From Acidobacteriota bacterium (GTDB lineage: Bacteria; Acidobacteriota; Blastocatellia; Pyrinomonadales; Pyrinomonadaceae), in contig JAHBSJ010000001.1 of NCBI GenBank assembly GCA_019639155.1, positions 124,001-188,000 of the forward strand: a stretch of DNA of 64,000 nucleotides, read 5' to 3'. Shown here in pieces: positions 52,246 to 60,690 of this stretch. The position numbers and the translations under genes are program-made. Every line of letters starts with the position of its first letter. Position 1 is the first letter of the stretch. The notes beneath the pieces are model-generated. The model saw only the letters and a list, made by a program, of their open reading frames with translations, was not told the DNA's origin and did no database searches.

Positions 52246-53478
52246 ATGACACCAGTTACAACCATTGAACGGCTGATGACACTGCCGTCTGACCAGGATA
52301 TCTCGGGAAGAACGTTTGGCGATGAAGAGATCGCGTACGTAACGGAAGCTTTACGCAGCGGCACTTTGACCACGACAAAGGGCAAATTCGGCAAGCAGCT
52401 TGAAAGTGCGTTTGCCGCAAAACTCGGCGCCGCTTACGCATACGCATGCACGTCCGGATCGGCAGCGATACACATCGCTGTCGCCGCGATAAATCCGAAC
52501 CCCGGCGATGAGATCATCACTACTTCGATCACCGATATGGGGGCTTTGACCCCGCTGCTGTACCGCGGCGTGATACCTGTATTCGCCGAGGTTGATCCGA
52601 AAACCCTCAACGTTACCGCAGACACGATCCGCGAAAAACTAAGCGAACGTACAAAGGCGATCATAGTAACGCACCTATTCGGAAATCCGTGCGAAATGGA
52701 CGCGATCATGGAACTTGCGAACGAACGCGGCATTCCGGTGATCGAGGATTCGGCGCAGACATTCCTCGCTGAATACGGCGACAATTACGCCGGCACCGTC
52801 GGCCACATCGGCTGTTTTTCGCTGCAGCAGGGCAAGCATATGACCACAGGCGAAGGCGGAATGGTCGTAACGAATGACGAAGCCCTCGCCCGCCGCATGT
52901 TCCTTTACATCAACAAAGCATGGGGCTACGGCGATCCGAATCCGGATCACTATTTCATGGCGTTGAATTACCGCATGAGCGAGCTTCAGGCTGCGGTCGC
53001 TTTGGCTCAGCTTGAAAAACTCGAAAATACAGTCGCCGCGCGTCAAAAGACCGCCGCGATGCTGACGGAACTTCTGCACGGCATCGACGGCATTGAAACT
53101 CCTGTCATATCGGACAAAGCAACGCACGTCTATTGGAAATATTGCCTGAACGTTGACGACACAAAGATCGAGGGCGGCTCGGTCGGCATGGCCAATTTGC
53201 TGAAAGAAAAGAACATCTTTTCGGCGCCGCGTTATATCGTCAAACCGGCGTTCATGTGCCTAGTTTTCCAGGAGCAGAATACGCTCGGCGACAGCCGATT
53301 TCCGTTCAACCTGGCACGTGAAGGTGCTGTGGATTATTCGATGGAGAATTATCCGCTAACGGCAAAAGCCCTGCATGACATTCTGGTGCTGCCTTGGAAC
53401 GAAAAATACACAGAAGAGCACGTGCGATACATCGCGGAAAACGTCCGTATCGCGGCTTCGACTCTCAGAAAGAATTAA
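52246..53478 (+). CDS. DegT/DnrJ/EryC1/StrS aminotransferase (WbpE-like role)
   Basis: PLP-dependent sugar aminotransferase of 410 residues. AYACTSGSAAIHIAVAA is the phosphate-binding turn, VIEDSAQTFLAEYG holds the pyridine-N Asp, and FSLQQGKHMTTGEGGMV the Schiff-base Lys (about 197). MALNYRMSELQAAVALAQLEKL is typical of the family. The QQGK form also occurs in scyllo-inosose aminotransferases. In this operon, next to a Gfo/Idh dehydrogenase and a WbpD-like acetyltransferase, it most likely aminates a 3-keto-UDP-sugar. Its stop codon directly abuts a palindromic repeat. Confidence 0.9.
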   Translation: MTPVTTIERLMTLPSDQDISGRTFGDEEIAYVTEALRSGTLTTTKGKFGKQLESAFAAKLGAAYAYACTSGSAAIHIAVAAINPNPGDEIITTSITDMGALTPLLYRGVIPVFAEVDPKTLNVTADTIREKLSERTKAIIVTHLFGNPCEMDAIMELANERGIPVIEDSAQTFLAEYGDNYAGTVGHIGCFSLQQGKHMTTGEGGMVVTNDEALARRMFLYINKAWGYGDPNPDHYFMALNYRMSELQAAVALAQLEKLENTVAARQKTAAMLTELLHGIDGIETPVISDKATHVYWKYCLNVDDTKIEGGSVGMANLLKEKNIFSAPRYIVKPAFMCLVFQEQNTLGDSRFPFNLAREGAVDYSMENYPLTAKALHDILVLPWNEKYTEEHVRYIAENVRIAASTLRKN

Positions 53479-53543
53479 CCACCGAGGACACAGAGAGCAG
53501 TGAGGCATCGGTCTTTAACTCATTCACTCGGTGATCTCTGTGG
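53479..53543. repeat. Imperfect palindrome filling the gap to the next gene
   Basis: CCACCGAGGACACAGAGA (53479-53496) begins on the base after the aminotransferase stop; ACTCGGTGATCTCTGTGG (53526-53543) ends 10 bases before the next ATG. The arms match at 13 of 18 positions. Confidence 0.75.
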
Positions 53544-53552
53544 CAGAAAAAT

Positions 53553-54551
53553 ATGACGAAATTGAAATTTGGATTAGTTGGCGCCGGGGGAATCGCACAA
53601 GCGTACGCACAAGCATTTAACGAGAGCAAATGTTGCGAGCTGACCGCAGTCGCGGACGTCCGCAGCGACGCCGCAGTCGCTTTGGCAGAGATCGTAGGCG
53701 GAAATGCGTACGGCGAATATAAGCAGCTCGCCGATCTGGGGCTCGACGCCGTTATCGTAGCGACGCCGCCCGCGACTCATCCTGATATCGCATGCTTTTT
53801 CATAGATGCGGGTATTCCGGTTTTGTGCGAAAAACCTCTCTGCACGAACACCGCAGATGCGATTCGAATGACCCAAGCCGCAGAACGAGCGGGCGTTGTG
53901 TTCACAATGGCGTCGAAATTCCGTTACTGCGAGGACATAGTCAAAGCAAAAGGTATTTTGGCGAGCGGTGTCCTGGGCGACGTGATCCAGTTCGAGAATG
54001 CGTTCACAGCGAACGTCGATATGTCGCGGCGTTGGAATTCGAATGCAGAGGTCTCGGGCGGCGGCGTGCTCATCGACAACGGAACGCACTCGGTCGATAT
54101 CATCCGATATTTTCTCGGCAGCATCGAGTCGGTACTCGCTGTCGATGCGGGCGGCACACAAGGCCTCTCGGTAGATGAGAACGTGAAAATGTTCGCAAAG
54201 ACGGCCAATGGCGTCACGGCGAGCGTTGATCTGACGTGGGGCATCAATAAAGAGCTTCCGAATTTCGTCAGTATCTACGGCACGAACGGCACACTTCACG
54301 TCGGATGGCGTGAATCGAAATACAAACTAAATTCATCGCCTGACTGGACCGTTTTCGGCAGCGGCTATGACAAGGTCGCGTCCTTTAAGGGCAAGATCGA
54401 AAACTTCGCCTCTGCCGTACGCGGTAACGACGGGCTATATATCACGCCCGCCGATGCCCTCGCTTCGGTGCAGGTGATCGAGGCCGCGTACGCATCGATG
54501 CGGCAAAACCTCTGGCAGCCGGTCGTTGAAAAGGCCGCTGCGGCAATTTAG
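53553..54551 (+). CDS. Gfo/Idh/MocA oxidoreductase (WbpB-like role)
   Basis: NAD-dependent sugar dehydrogenase of 332 residues. The Rossmann motif FGLVGAGGIAQAYAQAF is at the N terminus, VIVATPPATHPDIA follows, CEKPLC holds the conserved EKP Lys, and GGVLIDNGTHSVDIIRYF the catalytic His region. It would oxidise C3 of a UDP-sugar before amination by the preceding gene product. No canonical ribosome site lies in front; the palindromic repeat ends 10 bases upstream. Confidence 0.88.
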   Translation: MTKLKFGLVGAGGIAQAYAQAFNESKCCELTAVADVRSDAAVALAEIVGGNAYGEYKQLADLGLDAVIVATPPATHPDIACFFIDAGIPVLCEKPLCTNTADAIRMTQAAERAGVVFTMASKFRYCEDIVKAKGILASGVLGDVIQFENAFTANVDMSRRWNSNAEVSGGGVLIDNGTHSVDIIRYFLGSIESVLAVDAGGTQGLSVDENVKMFAKTANGVTASVDLTWGINKELPNFVSIYGTNGTLHVGWRESKYKLNSSPDWTVFGSGYDKVASFKGKIENFASAVRGNDGLYITPADALASVQVIEAAYASMRQNLWQPVVEKAAAAI

Positions 54552-54620
54552 CCACGGAGGACACAGAGAGGCGATCCGGTCCTTTCATCCACTCTGTGCC
54601 CTCTGTGTTCTCTGTAGTGG
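54552..54620. repeat. Imperfect palindrome filling the gap to the next gene
   Basis: CCACGGAGGACACAGAGAG (54552-54570) starts on the base after the Gfo/Idh stop; the right arm CTCTGTGTTCTCTGTAGTGG (54601-54620) ends 10 bases before the ATG at 54631. Arms match with a small gap. Confidence 0.75.
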
Positions 54621-54630
54621 ATCAATTTTT

Positions 54631-55293
54631 ATGGCAAAGATACATCCGACAGCGATAATAGAGGACGGCGTTACCATCGGCGATGGCACGAGCGTTTGGG
54701 ACAATGTTCATATTCGCCACGGCGCGGCCATCGGCGAAGAGTGCATCGTCGGCGAAAAAACTTACATCGCCTACGACGTCCGTATCGGCAACCGCGTAAA
54801 GATCAACGCGATGGTCTATATTTGCGCGGCCGTTACGATCGAGGACGGCGTAATGATATCGGCATCGACGACTTTCACGAACGACCGTTTCCCGCGTGCG
54901 ACTTTTCCCGACCTCAAGTCGCTGCGTCCCAGCGAACCCGACGAACACACACTGCCGACCCTCGTCCGCGAGGGAGCCACCATCGGCGCCGGATGCATCA
55001 TCGGTAACGACCTTGAGGTCGGCTGCTGGGCGATGATCGGCATGGGTTCGGTCGTAACGAAAAGCGTTCCGGATTTTCATCTAGTGCTCGGTTCGCCAGC
55101 CCGCTCGATCGGTGCGGTCTGCAAATGCGGTCTGCTGTTTCACAAATTTGCCGATAGCGACAGCGGCGAGTTTATTTGCGAATGCGGGCTCGCATATTCA
55201 ATAACCGACCGCGTGGTAAAAGTAAAAGATGATCAGTTCACCACAGAGTCGCTGATACCACAGAATGACCACCGAACGGAAGCAGTCGTCTAA
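54631..55293 (+). CDS. WbpD-type sugar N-acetyltransferase
   Basis: Left-handed beta-helix acetyltransferase of 220 residues. Hexapeptide repeats run from IHPTAIIEDGVTIGDGTSVWD to about residue 160. TFTNDRFPRA and LVLGSPARSIGAVCKCG match WbpD/WlbB enzymes that acetylate the 3-amino group of UDP-GlcNAc(3NH2)A. A C-terminal extension with CKCG and CECG pairs could bind zinc. The last residues (from FTTESL) are encoded by the left arm of the next repeat. ATG 54631 is the family start; an open frame to 54526 is repeat sequence. Confidence 0.9.
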   Translation: MAKIHPTAIIEDGVTIGDGTSVWDNVHIRHGAAIGEECIVGEKTYIAYDVRIGNRVKINAMVYICAAVTIEDGVMISASTTFTNDRFPRATFPDLKSLRPSEPDEHTLPTLVREGATIGAGCIIGNDLEVGCWAMIGMGSVVTKSVPDFHLVLGSPARSIGAVCKCGLLFHKFADSDSGEFICECGLAYSITDRVVKVKDDQFTTESLIPQNDHRTEAVV

Positions 55294-55337
55294 CCCCGAT
55301 CTGTTTTTCTCGGTGCACTCTGTGTGCCCCGTGGTGA
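55238..55337. repeat. Degenerate palindrome overlapping the acetyltransferase 3' end
   Basis: TCACCACAGAGT (55238-55249) is inverted in the right arm (55317-55337, CTCTGTG...GTGGTGA) with a 9-base insertion. The left arm lies in coding sequence, the right arm ends 9 bases before the next ATG (55347). Confidence 0.6.
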
Positions 55338-55346
55338 CAAGTTTTT

Positions 55347-56777
55347 ATGTCAAAGAATATCGCCATCGTAGGTTCCGGATTCCTCGGCATGACACTCGCT
55401 CTGCGTCTGGCCGACAGCGGACATCGCGTAGCAATATTCGAATCGGCTGACCGCATCGGCGGGCTCGCGGCGGCTTGGGAAATAGGCGATATTACCTGGG
55501 ACAAGCACTATCACGTAACGCTCGCGTCTGACGGCCACACGCGAAAATTGCTCGAAGAGATAGGGCTCGGCAATGAACTGCGTTGGGTCGAAACAAAGAC
55601 AGGCTTTTTTACTGACGGCAAGCTGTATTCGATGTCTGACACGGCGGAATTCCTGAAATTCCCGCCGCTCGGCCTTATCAGCAAGCTGCGGCTCGGCGCG
55701 ACGATATCCTACGCATCGCGGGTCAAGGATTGGAAGTCTCTTGAAAAGGTTTCGGTCGAGGAATGGCTGACGAAACTGAGCGGGAGAAAGACATTTCAAA
55801 AGATCTGGCTGCCGCTGCTGCGCTCCAAACTCGGCGAAGCATACAAAGAAACCTCAGCCGCATTTATTTGGGCGACCATCCAGCGCATGTATGCTGCCAG
55901 AAATTCGGGCATGAAAAAGGAGCAATTCGGCTACGTCCGCGGCGGCTATGCCCGCGTTCTGGATGAAATGAGCCGAGAGCTTCTTCGCCGAGGCGTCGAG
56001 ATCAGGCTAAATTCACCTGTCGAATTGATAGAAAACCTGGGGCCGAGTTCCATCGCCGTCAGAACAAAAGAAGCTCGCCGATACCGAGACGTAAAACCCC
56101 GGAGGATATCAACAGGAAAACTCTCCAACGTCTTCGCGATAAGCGGCGGCACGGCCGTAGTGTCGAAAAGCAATGTTACCGAGTTTCCCTCCGCTGTCGA
56201 CGCAGAGACATTTGACTCCGTCATTTTAACCTGCCCATCGACAGCAGCCGCCAAAATGCTGCCCCAGTTGAGTAAGATCGAACGCAGTTCCATGCGTTCG
56301 GTCCGTTATCAGGGCATCGTTTGCGCTTCGGTTTTGATGAAATGTCCGACCTCGCGGTTTTACGTAACGAACATCACGGACGACGCTCCGTTCACCGGCG
56401 TCATCGAGATGTCCGCTCTCGTTGATAAGCGCGAGTTCGAAGGCAATTCGCTGATCTATCTTCCGAAATACGTCGCCCCTGACGACGGGATATTTGAAAA
56501 GCCGGATATCGAGATCCGCAGGCTTTTCCTCGATGGCCTTAAGAAGATGTATCCGCATTTCAGCGAAAAGGACGTGCTTGCATTTCGCGTCTCTCGCGTT
56601 CGCGAGGTCTTCCCGCTTCCTATCTTGAACTATTCCGAAGGCCTCGCTCCGATGCGGACATCCATCGAGGGGGTTTACGTGGTGAATTCTTCGCACATCG
56701 TTAACGGAACACTGAATGTCAACGAAACTGTCGGCTTGGCGGAGAGATTTTTCGCGGAGCATTTTGGCAACAATTGA
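55347..56777 (+). CDS. FAD-dependent amine-oxidase-like oxidoreductase
   Basis: A flavoprotein of 476 residues. The dinucleotide motif IAIVGSGFLGMTLALRLADSG is at residues 4-24, ESADRIGGLAAAWEI follows as the FAD-binding second motif and a C-terminal VVNSSHIVNGTLNVNETV block closes the FAD site. It belongs to the protoporphyrinogen-oxidase / amine-oxidase superfamily, which includes glycan-cluster enzymes of unknown reaction. Here it is part of the glycan operon and has a paralogue at 59323. Substrate unknown, perhaps a lipid-linked sugar. Confidence 0.82.
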   Translation: MSKNIAIVGSGFLGMTLALRLADSGHRVAIFESADRIGGLAAAWEIGDITWDKHYHVTLASDGHTRKLLEEIGLGNELRWVETKTGFFTDGKLYSMSDTAEFLKFPPLGLISKLRLGATISYASRVKDWKSLEKVSVEEWLTKLSGRKTFQKIWLPLLRSKLGEAYKETSAAFIWATIQRMYAARNSGMKKEQFGYVRGGYARVLDEMSRELLRRGVEIRLNSPVELIENLGPSSIAVRTKEARRYRDVKPRRISTGKLSNVFAISGGTAVVSKSNVTEFPSAVDAETFDSVILTCPSTAAAKMLPQLSKIERSSMRSVRYQGIVCASVLMKCPTSRFYVTNITDDAPFTGVIEMSALVDKREFEGNSLIYLPKYVAPDDGIFEKPDIEIRRLFLDGLKKMYPHFSEKDVLAFRVSRVREVFPLPILNYSEGLAPMRTSIEGVYVVNSSHIVNGTLNVNETVGLAERFFAEHFGNN

Positions 56778-56791
56778 TCCTGTTTGCAATT

Positions 56792-57787
56792 ATGAAAGTA
56801 ATAGCAAGTTTATCTCTCGACCTGGACAATAAGTGGTCGTACATGAAAACCCACGGCGACGCGGGTTGGGAGAGCTATCCTTCGTATTTGGACATCGTCG
56901 GGCCGCGGGCGGTCGAATTTCTCGGCGAACGCGGACTGAATATCACCTTCTTCATCGTCGGCCGCGATGCATCGCTGGAAAAGAATCACGCCGCTCTCAG
57001 ATCCATTGCCGACGCGGGACATGAGATCGGCAATCATTCCTTTGACCACGAGCCGTGGCTGCACTTGTACTCGCGGGACGAGATCGTCGAAGAGTTTGAA
57101 AAGACGGAGGAAGCGTTGTTCGCCGCGACCGGCAAGCGGCCAGTCGGGTTTCGCGGTCCGGGTTACAGCCTTTCGCCGACTGTTCTAGATGTTCTGGCCG
57201 AGCGCTCATACAAATACGATTGCTCTACGTTGCCGACATACATTGGACCATTCGCACGGCTTTACTATTTCCTGCGCTCGCCGCAGATGAGCGACGCCGA
57301 AAAGGAGAAGCGAAAGAAACTTTTCGGCACTTTTAAGGACGGACTGCAGACGCTGAAACCGCACGTTCTCGATATCGGAGGACACCCGCTTGCGGAACTC
57401 CCTGTTACAACATTTCCGATCATCAAGACGCCGATCCACGCAAGCTACGTCATTTATCTCGCGACGTTCTCGCGAACACTCGCAATGACGTATTGGCGAT
57501 CTGCCTTGGCGATGTGCCGAATGACAGGAACCGAACCGTCGCTGCTTCTGCACCCGCTCGATCTGATGTGCGGAGATGAAGTACCTGAATTGAAGTTCTT
57601 CCCGGCGATGGATATGCCGCTGCAAAGGAAACTGGACATCCTTGGCGACATCCTTTCAGTCTATTCAGCAAATTTTGAGGTCGTGAATGTCCGTACTCAC
57701 GCGGCCGCCGTTTTGTCTCGTACGCTCGGCAACGAGGTGCATGCGAAACGAGAGGTGAACAGCGACATACGGAGGCAGTCGATCTAG
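56792..57787 (+). CDS. Polysaccharide deacetylase
   Basis: NodB-fold carbohydrate esterase of 331 residues. Residues IASLSLDLDNKW supply the Asp pair, NITFFIVGRDA the next strand, and HEIGNHSFDHEPW the metal-binding HxxxH, all intact, unlike the fusion protein at 50531. GFRGPGYSLSP contains the conserved Arg. No signal peptide, so it may act on a cytoplasmic lipid-linked sugar. The start at 56792 is by homology; ATG 56774 is less likely. The GT-C gene starts on the base after its stop. Confidence 0.88.
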   Translation: MKVIASLSLDLDNKWSYMKTHGDAGWESYPSYLDIVGPRAVEFLGERGLNITFFIVGRDASLEKNHAALRSIADAGHEIGNHSFDHEPWLHLYSRDEIVEEFEKTEEALFAATGKRPVGFRGPGYSLSPTVLDVLAERSYKYDCSTLPTYIGPFARLYYFLRSPQMSDAEKEKRKKLFGTFKDGLQTLKPHVLDIGGHPLAELPVTTFPIIKTPIHASYVIYLATFSRTLAMTYWRSALAMCRMTGTEPSLLLHPLDLMCGDEVPELKFFPAMDMPLQRKLDILGDILSVYSANFEVVNVRTHAAAVLSRTLGNEVHAKREVNSDIRRQSI

Positions 57788-59326
57788 ATGTATTCGTTGA
57801 CAGGCGACAGCAAGCTATTCACTTCGGGCGTCGAAAGTTCGAGGCCGAGATCGAACACCGTATCAACAACGTTGGCATTCACGCTGTTGTTCCTGTTTGC
57901 CGCAGGAATGCTCGCCGAAAGGCTGCTGATGCCCACCGTGCCGATCAACGTCGATCCGGCCGCTTACGCGGTCGCAAGCCACGAAATTTTGAACGGCGAA
58001 AGGCTCTACGAGGATATTTGGGACCATAAGCCGCCTGCTCCTTTTGTAGTCTATGCCGCGTTCGAAGCGGTTCTCGGTTTTGGGCCGACGACGCTTTTCG
58101 TAATGAACTTTCTCGCGACGGCCGCGGTCATGCTCGGGCTTTTCCTGATCTGCCGACGCGGACCCGGAGGCGATACGGCAGGCTTGATCGCCGCGGGAAT
58201 TTGGGCTCTCGTGTCCGGCTCTATAGGACTCGAAATGCGCGACCCGAACACTGAGGCTCTGATGAATGTCTGCCTCGTTTTCGCGTTTCTTGCTATGTTC
58301 AGCGGTGAAAGAACGATCAACTTTAAGCGTGCACTCATCGCAGGACTGCTGCTTTTTGCTGCTACGATGTTCAAACCGGTCGTCGTAGTGGTTGCCGCGG
58401 CATTTGCGGTCGGACATGTCACTACATCCGAGCAAAGAACGAAGGCCTTTAGAGATGTCGGTATCGTTGCTGCGGTCGGGTTCGTTGGCTGGCTTGCGGC
58501 GTTCGGCTATTTTGCCGCGACAGGACGCGGCGGGCTTTTCTACGATGCGGTCATCGTTTACAACCGTCATTATGCCGGAGGCATGATCGAGAACATTCTT
58601 GCACCGCTTTACGGCAATGCGGAGCTTTTCGTCGACGTGATCGGGCCGTCTGCGGTCTTTGCAGCATTGCTCAGTGTTCCACTGTTCTTTTCGGATAGGA
58701 AAAAGTGGGTCGTCGCGGTTCTCTACGTTTGCTCGGCCTGGGTCGCAATAGCCCTGCCCGGCAGATTCTCAGTTCACTACTACCAGCTTTGGCTGCCGGC
58801 ATTTATCATTACGATCGCCTGGGGCATCGGGTCGCTGCTGCGTTCTGAGAATCGAATAATTCACTTGTCGGGGGCAGTCATTTTAGTCATGCTTGCCGCG
58901 ATTCTGACCGTCACACAATTTCCCGATCATCGTGCAGTGCTCGCGGGCGAACACGTCCCTGTCATCAAAACACTGAATAAGGAACCCGAAACGGCGGCGT
59001 TCATCAACGGCCTGCTTCGCGATGACGAAACCATCATTTTGTGGGGCAATACGCCGAACATGTATATGGCCACTCAGCGGCGGCCGCCGTCAATATTCAT
59101 GTTCGACAGCCATTTCGATCCGAATCCGATCCGCGAAAACCTGGTCGCATTGGCGCAAGAAAAAACGGACCTTTCGCGAACGGAGTTGCTGGTGGTCGAA
59201 TGCAACAGGCCTCCGGTGCCGGAGTGGATCGCGTCGCAATTTGAGGAGACACCGATCTTTCACGATGCCGACGGCTACACCATTTTCGCACGCCGCGGGG
59301 GCCGTATCGCAGGAGAAAAGCAATGA
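57788..59326 (+). CDS. GT39/ArnT-like membrane glycosyltransferase
   Basis: A 512-residue GT-C protein with about ten helices. The first external loop contains NVDPAAYAVASHEILNGE and LYEDIWDHKPPAPFVVYA, the pattern of PMT_2 / ArnT-type enzymes that use polyprenyl-phosphate sugars. A periplasmic C-terminal domain of about 120 residues follows (LLRDDETIILWGNTPNM, SHFDPNPIRENL). It probably moves a sugar prepared by the GT2 fusion onto a lipid A, glycan or protein acceptor. The 3' end overlaps the next gene by ATGA. Confidence 0.83.
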   Translation: MYSLTGDSKLFTSGVESSRPRSNTVSTTLAFTLLFLFAAGMLAERLLMPTVPINVDPAAYAVASHEILNGERLYEDIWDHKPPAPFVVYAAFEAVLGFGPTTLFVMNFLATAAVMLGLFLICRRGPGGDTAGLIAAGIWALVSGSIGLEMRDPNTEALMNVCLVFAFLAMFSGERTINFKRALIAGLLLFAATMFKPVVVVVAAAFAVGHVTTSEQRTKAFRDVGIVAAVGFVGWLAAFGYFAATGRGGLFYDAVIVYNRHYAGGMIENILAPLYGNAELFVDVIGPSAVFAALLSVPLFFSDRKKWVVAVLYVCSAWVAIALPGRFSVHYYQLWLPAFIITIAWGIGSLLRSENRIIHLSGAVILVMLAAILTVTQFPDHRAVLAGEHVPVIKTLNKEPETAAFINGLLRDDETIILWGNTPNMYMATQRRPPSIFMFDSHFDPNPIRENLVALAQEKTDLSRTELLVVECNRPPVPEWIASQFEETPIFHDADGYTIFARRGGRIAGEKQ

Positions 59327-60690
59327 CGATTAAACCACCTCTCAAACGCATCGAAGCCAAGGAAAAACTGCCTGTCGCAATAATCGGCGGCGGTCTGGCC
59401 GGCCTGACGGCAGCTCGGACGCTTCACGACGCGGGACGTCCCTTCATATTGTTTGAGGCGGCAGATAAGCTCGCGGGCCTAGCGGTGAGTTTTAAAGACG
59501 AAGAGGGCTTCAGCTATGATTTTGGTGCTCATTTCATCACGAACCGGCTTGCCGACGAGGTCGGCATCGGCAGTGAGTGCCTGACGGTCAAGAGCTACGG
59601 CGAGCGGGTCTGGCTCGGCGGCAAAAGCTACTCGTATCCTTTCGGGCTTATGGCCGTTCCGCGAATGTCGGTCTCCGGATTGCGCGCAAAACTCGGCGGA
59701 TCGAATGGCGAGGACCGGAACGCGAGAGATTGGTTCTCGCGGCGTTACGGAAATGCCCTCGCCGAAGAGATCGCCCTGCCGCTGATCGAGGCCTGGTCGG
59801 GAGCGGGAGCAGATGAACTTGCACCTTCAGTTGGTGACAGTCTGCCGGGCAGCATCCTTAAAACTCTATACTTAAAAGCCGCCGCAAAAATAACACGCCG
59901 TGCGGTCGGATGCGGCTACAGCCGTGAACTTTCGGAGAATGCCGGAGTTTATCACGTCTATCCGAAAAATGGAGTTTCGGAGATCTGCACTAAACTCGCC
60001 GAGGGCCTTGCGGATCACATCAAGCTCAAAACACCCATCAGCGAAATACACGTCGAGAACGGCCGCGTCGTTTCCGTTCGTTCAGGCGACAAGGAATTTC
60101 CTGTTTCCGCCGTCATCAGCACTGCGCCGGCGAACATTCTCGCAAAGCTGGTTACGGGAACCGACGCGTTGAAAGAGGTTGCGAACTTTCGCTTTCGCCC
60201 GATGATCTTCGTCAATTTGAAGCTCAGCGGCCGCGGGCATCTGCCCGACACGGTCATGTGGCTCCCTGAAAAGAAGTTTTCGTTCTTTCGCCTGACCGAA
60301 GCGACACTTTCGATGCCGTGGCTCGCTCCTGCGGGCAAGACCATCATTACGGTCGATATCGGTGCAGAGAAAACCGATCCTGTTTGGTCTATCAGCGACG
60401 ATGAGCTTGTTGAGATGTGCCTCGACGGAATGGCGGAGCTCATTCCAAATGTTCGAGAGCTTTACCTCGGCCACAACGTACTGAAAACGCCGATCTCTTA
60501 TCCTGTGTTCCTGAAAGACTACGAAGAGGCACGGCGAAGATTTGAACGATCGACCGGCATCGATAACCTGCTAAGCATAGGCCGCAATGGCGAGTTTGCC
60601 CATATCTTTATGGAAGACGTTTTTGTAAGGACGCGGCGGAAGGTGACGGAACTTATCTCAAAAGAGGCTGCAGTCGCTATCGATGCCTGA
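59323..60690 (+). CDS. FAD-dependent oxidoreductase, UGM/PPO-like
   Basis: A 455-residue flavoprotein. VAIIGGGLAGLTAARTLHDAG binds FAD; FEAADKLAGLAVSF and SYDFGAHFI follow as in protoporphyrinogen oxidase and UDP-galactopyranose mutase relatives. AWSGAGADELAPSVGDSLPG and a C-terminal SIGRNGEFAHIFMEDVF complete the FAD fold. Second such enzyme in the operon. It is translationally coupled to the genes on both sides (4 and 8 bases overlap), so it probably acts together with the two GT-C proteins. Confidence 0.85.
   Translation: MTIKPPLKRIEAKEKLPVAIIGGGLAGLTAARTLHDAGRPFILFEAADKLAGLAVSFKDEEGFSYDFGAHFITNRLADEVGIGSECLTVKSYGERVWLGGKSYSYPFGLMAVPRMSVSGLRAKLGGSNGEDRNARDWFSRRYGNALAEEIALPLIEAWSGAGADELAPSVGDSLPGSILKTLYLKAAAKITRRAVGCGYSRELSENAGVYHVYPKNGVSEICTKLAEGLADHIKLKTPISEIHVENGRVVSVRSGDKEFPVSAVISTAPANILAKLVTGTDALKEVANFRFRPMIFVNLKLSGRGHLPDTVMWLPEKKFSFFRLTEATLSMPWLAPAGKTIITVDIGAEKTDPVWSISDDELVEMCLDGMAELIPNVRELYLGHNVLKTPISYPVFLKDYEEARRRFERSTGIDNLLSIGRNGEFAHIFMEDVFVRTRRKVTELISKEAAVAIDA

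Noticed and set aside
54526..54630. N-terminal extension of the WbpD-like acetyltransferase
   Set aside because: The extra residues are a translation of the palindromic repeat; family proteins start at the 54631 Met.
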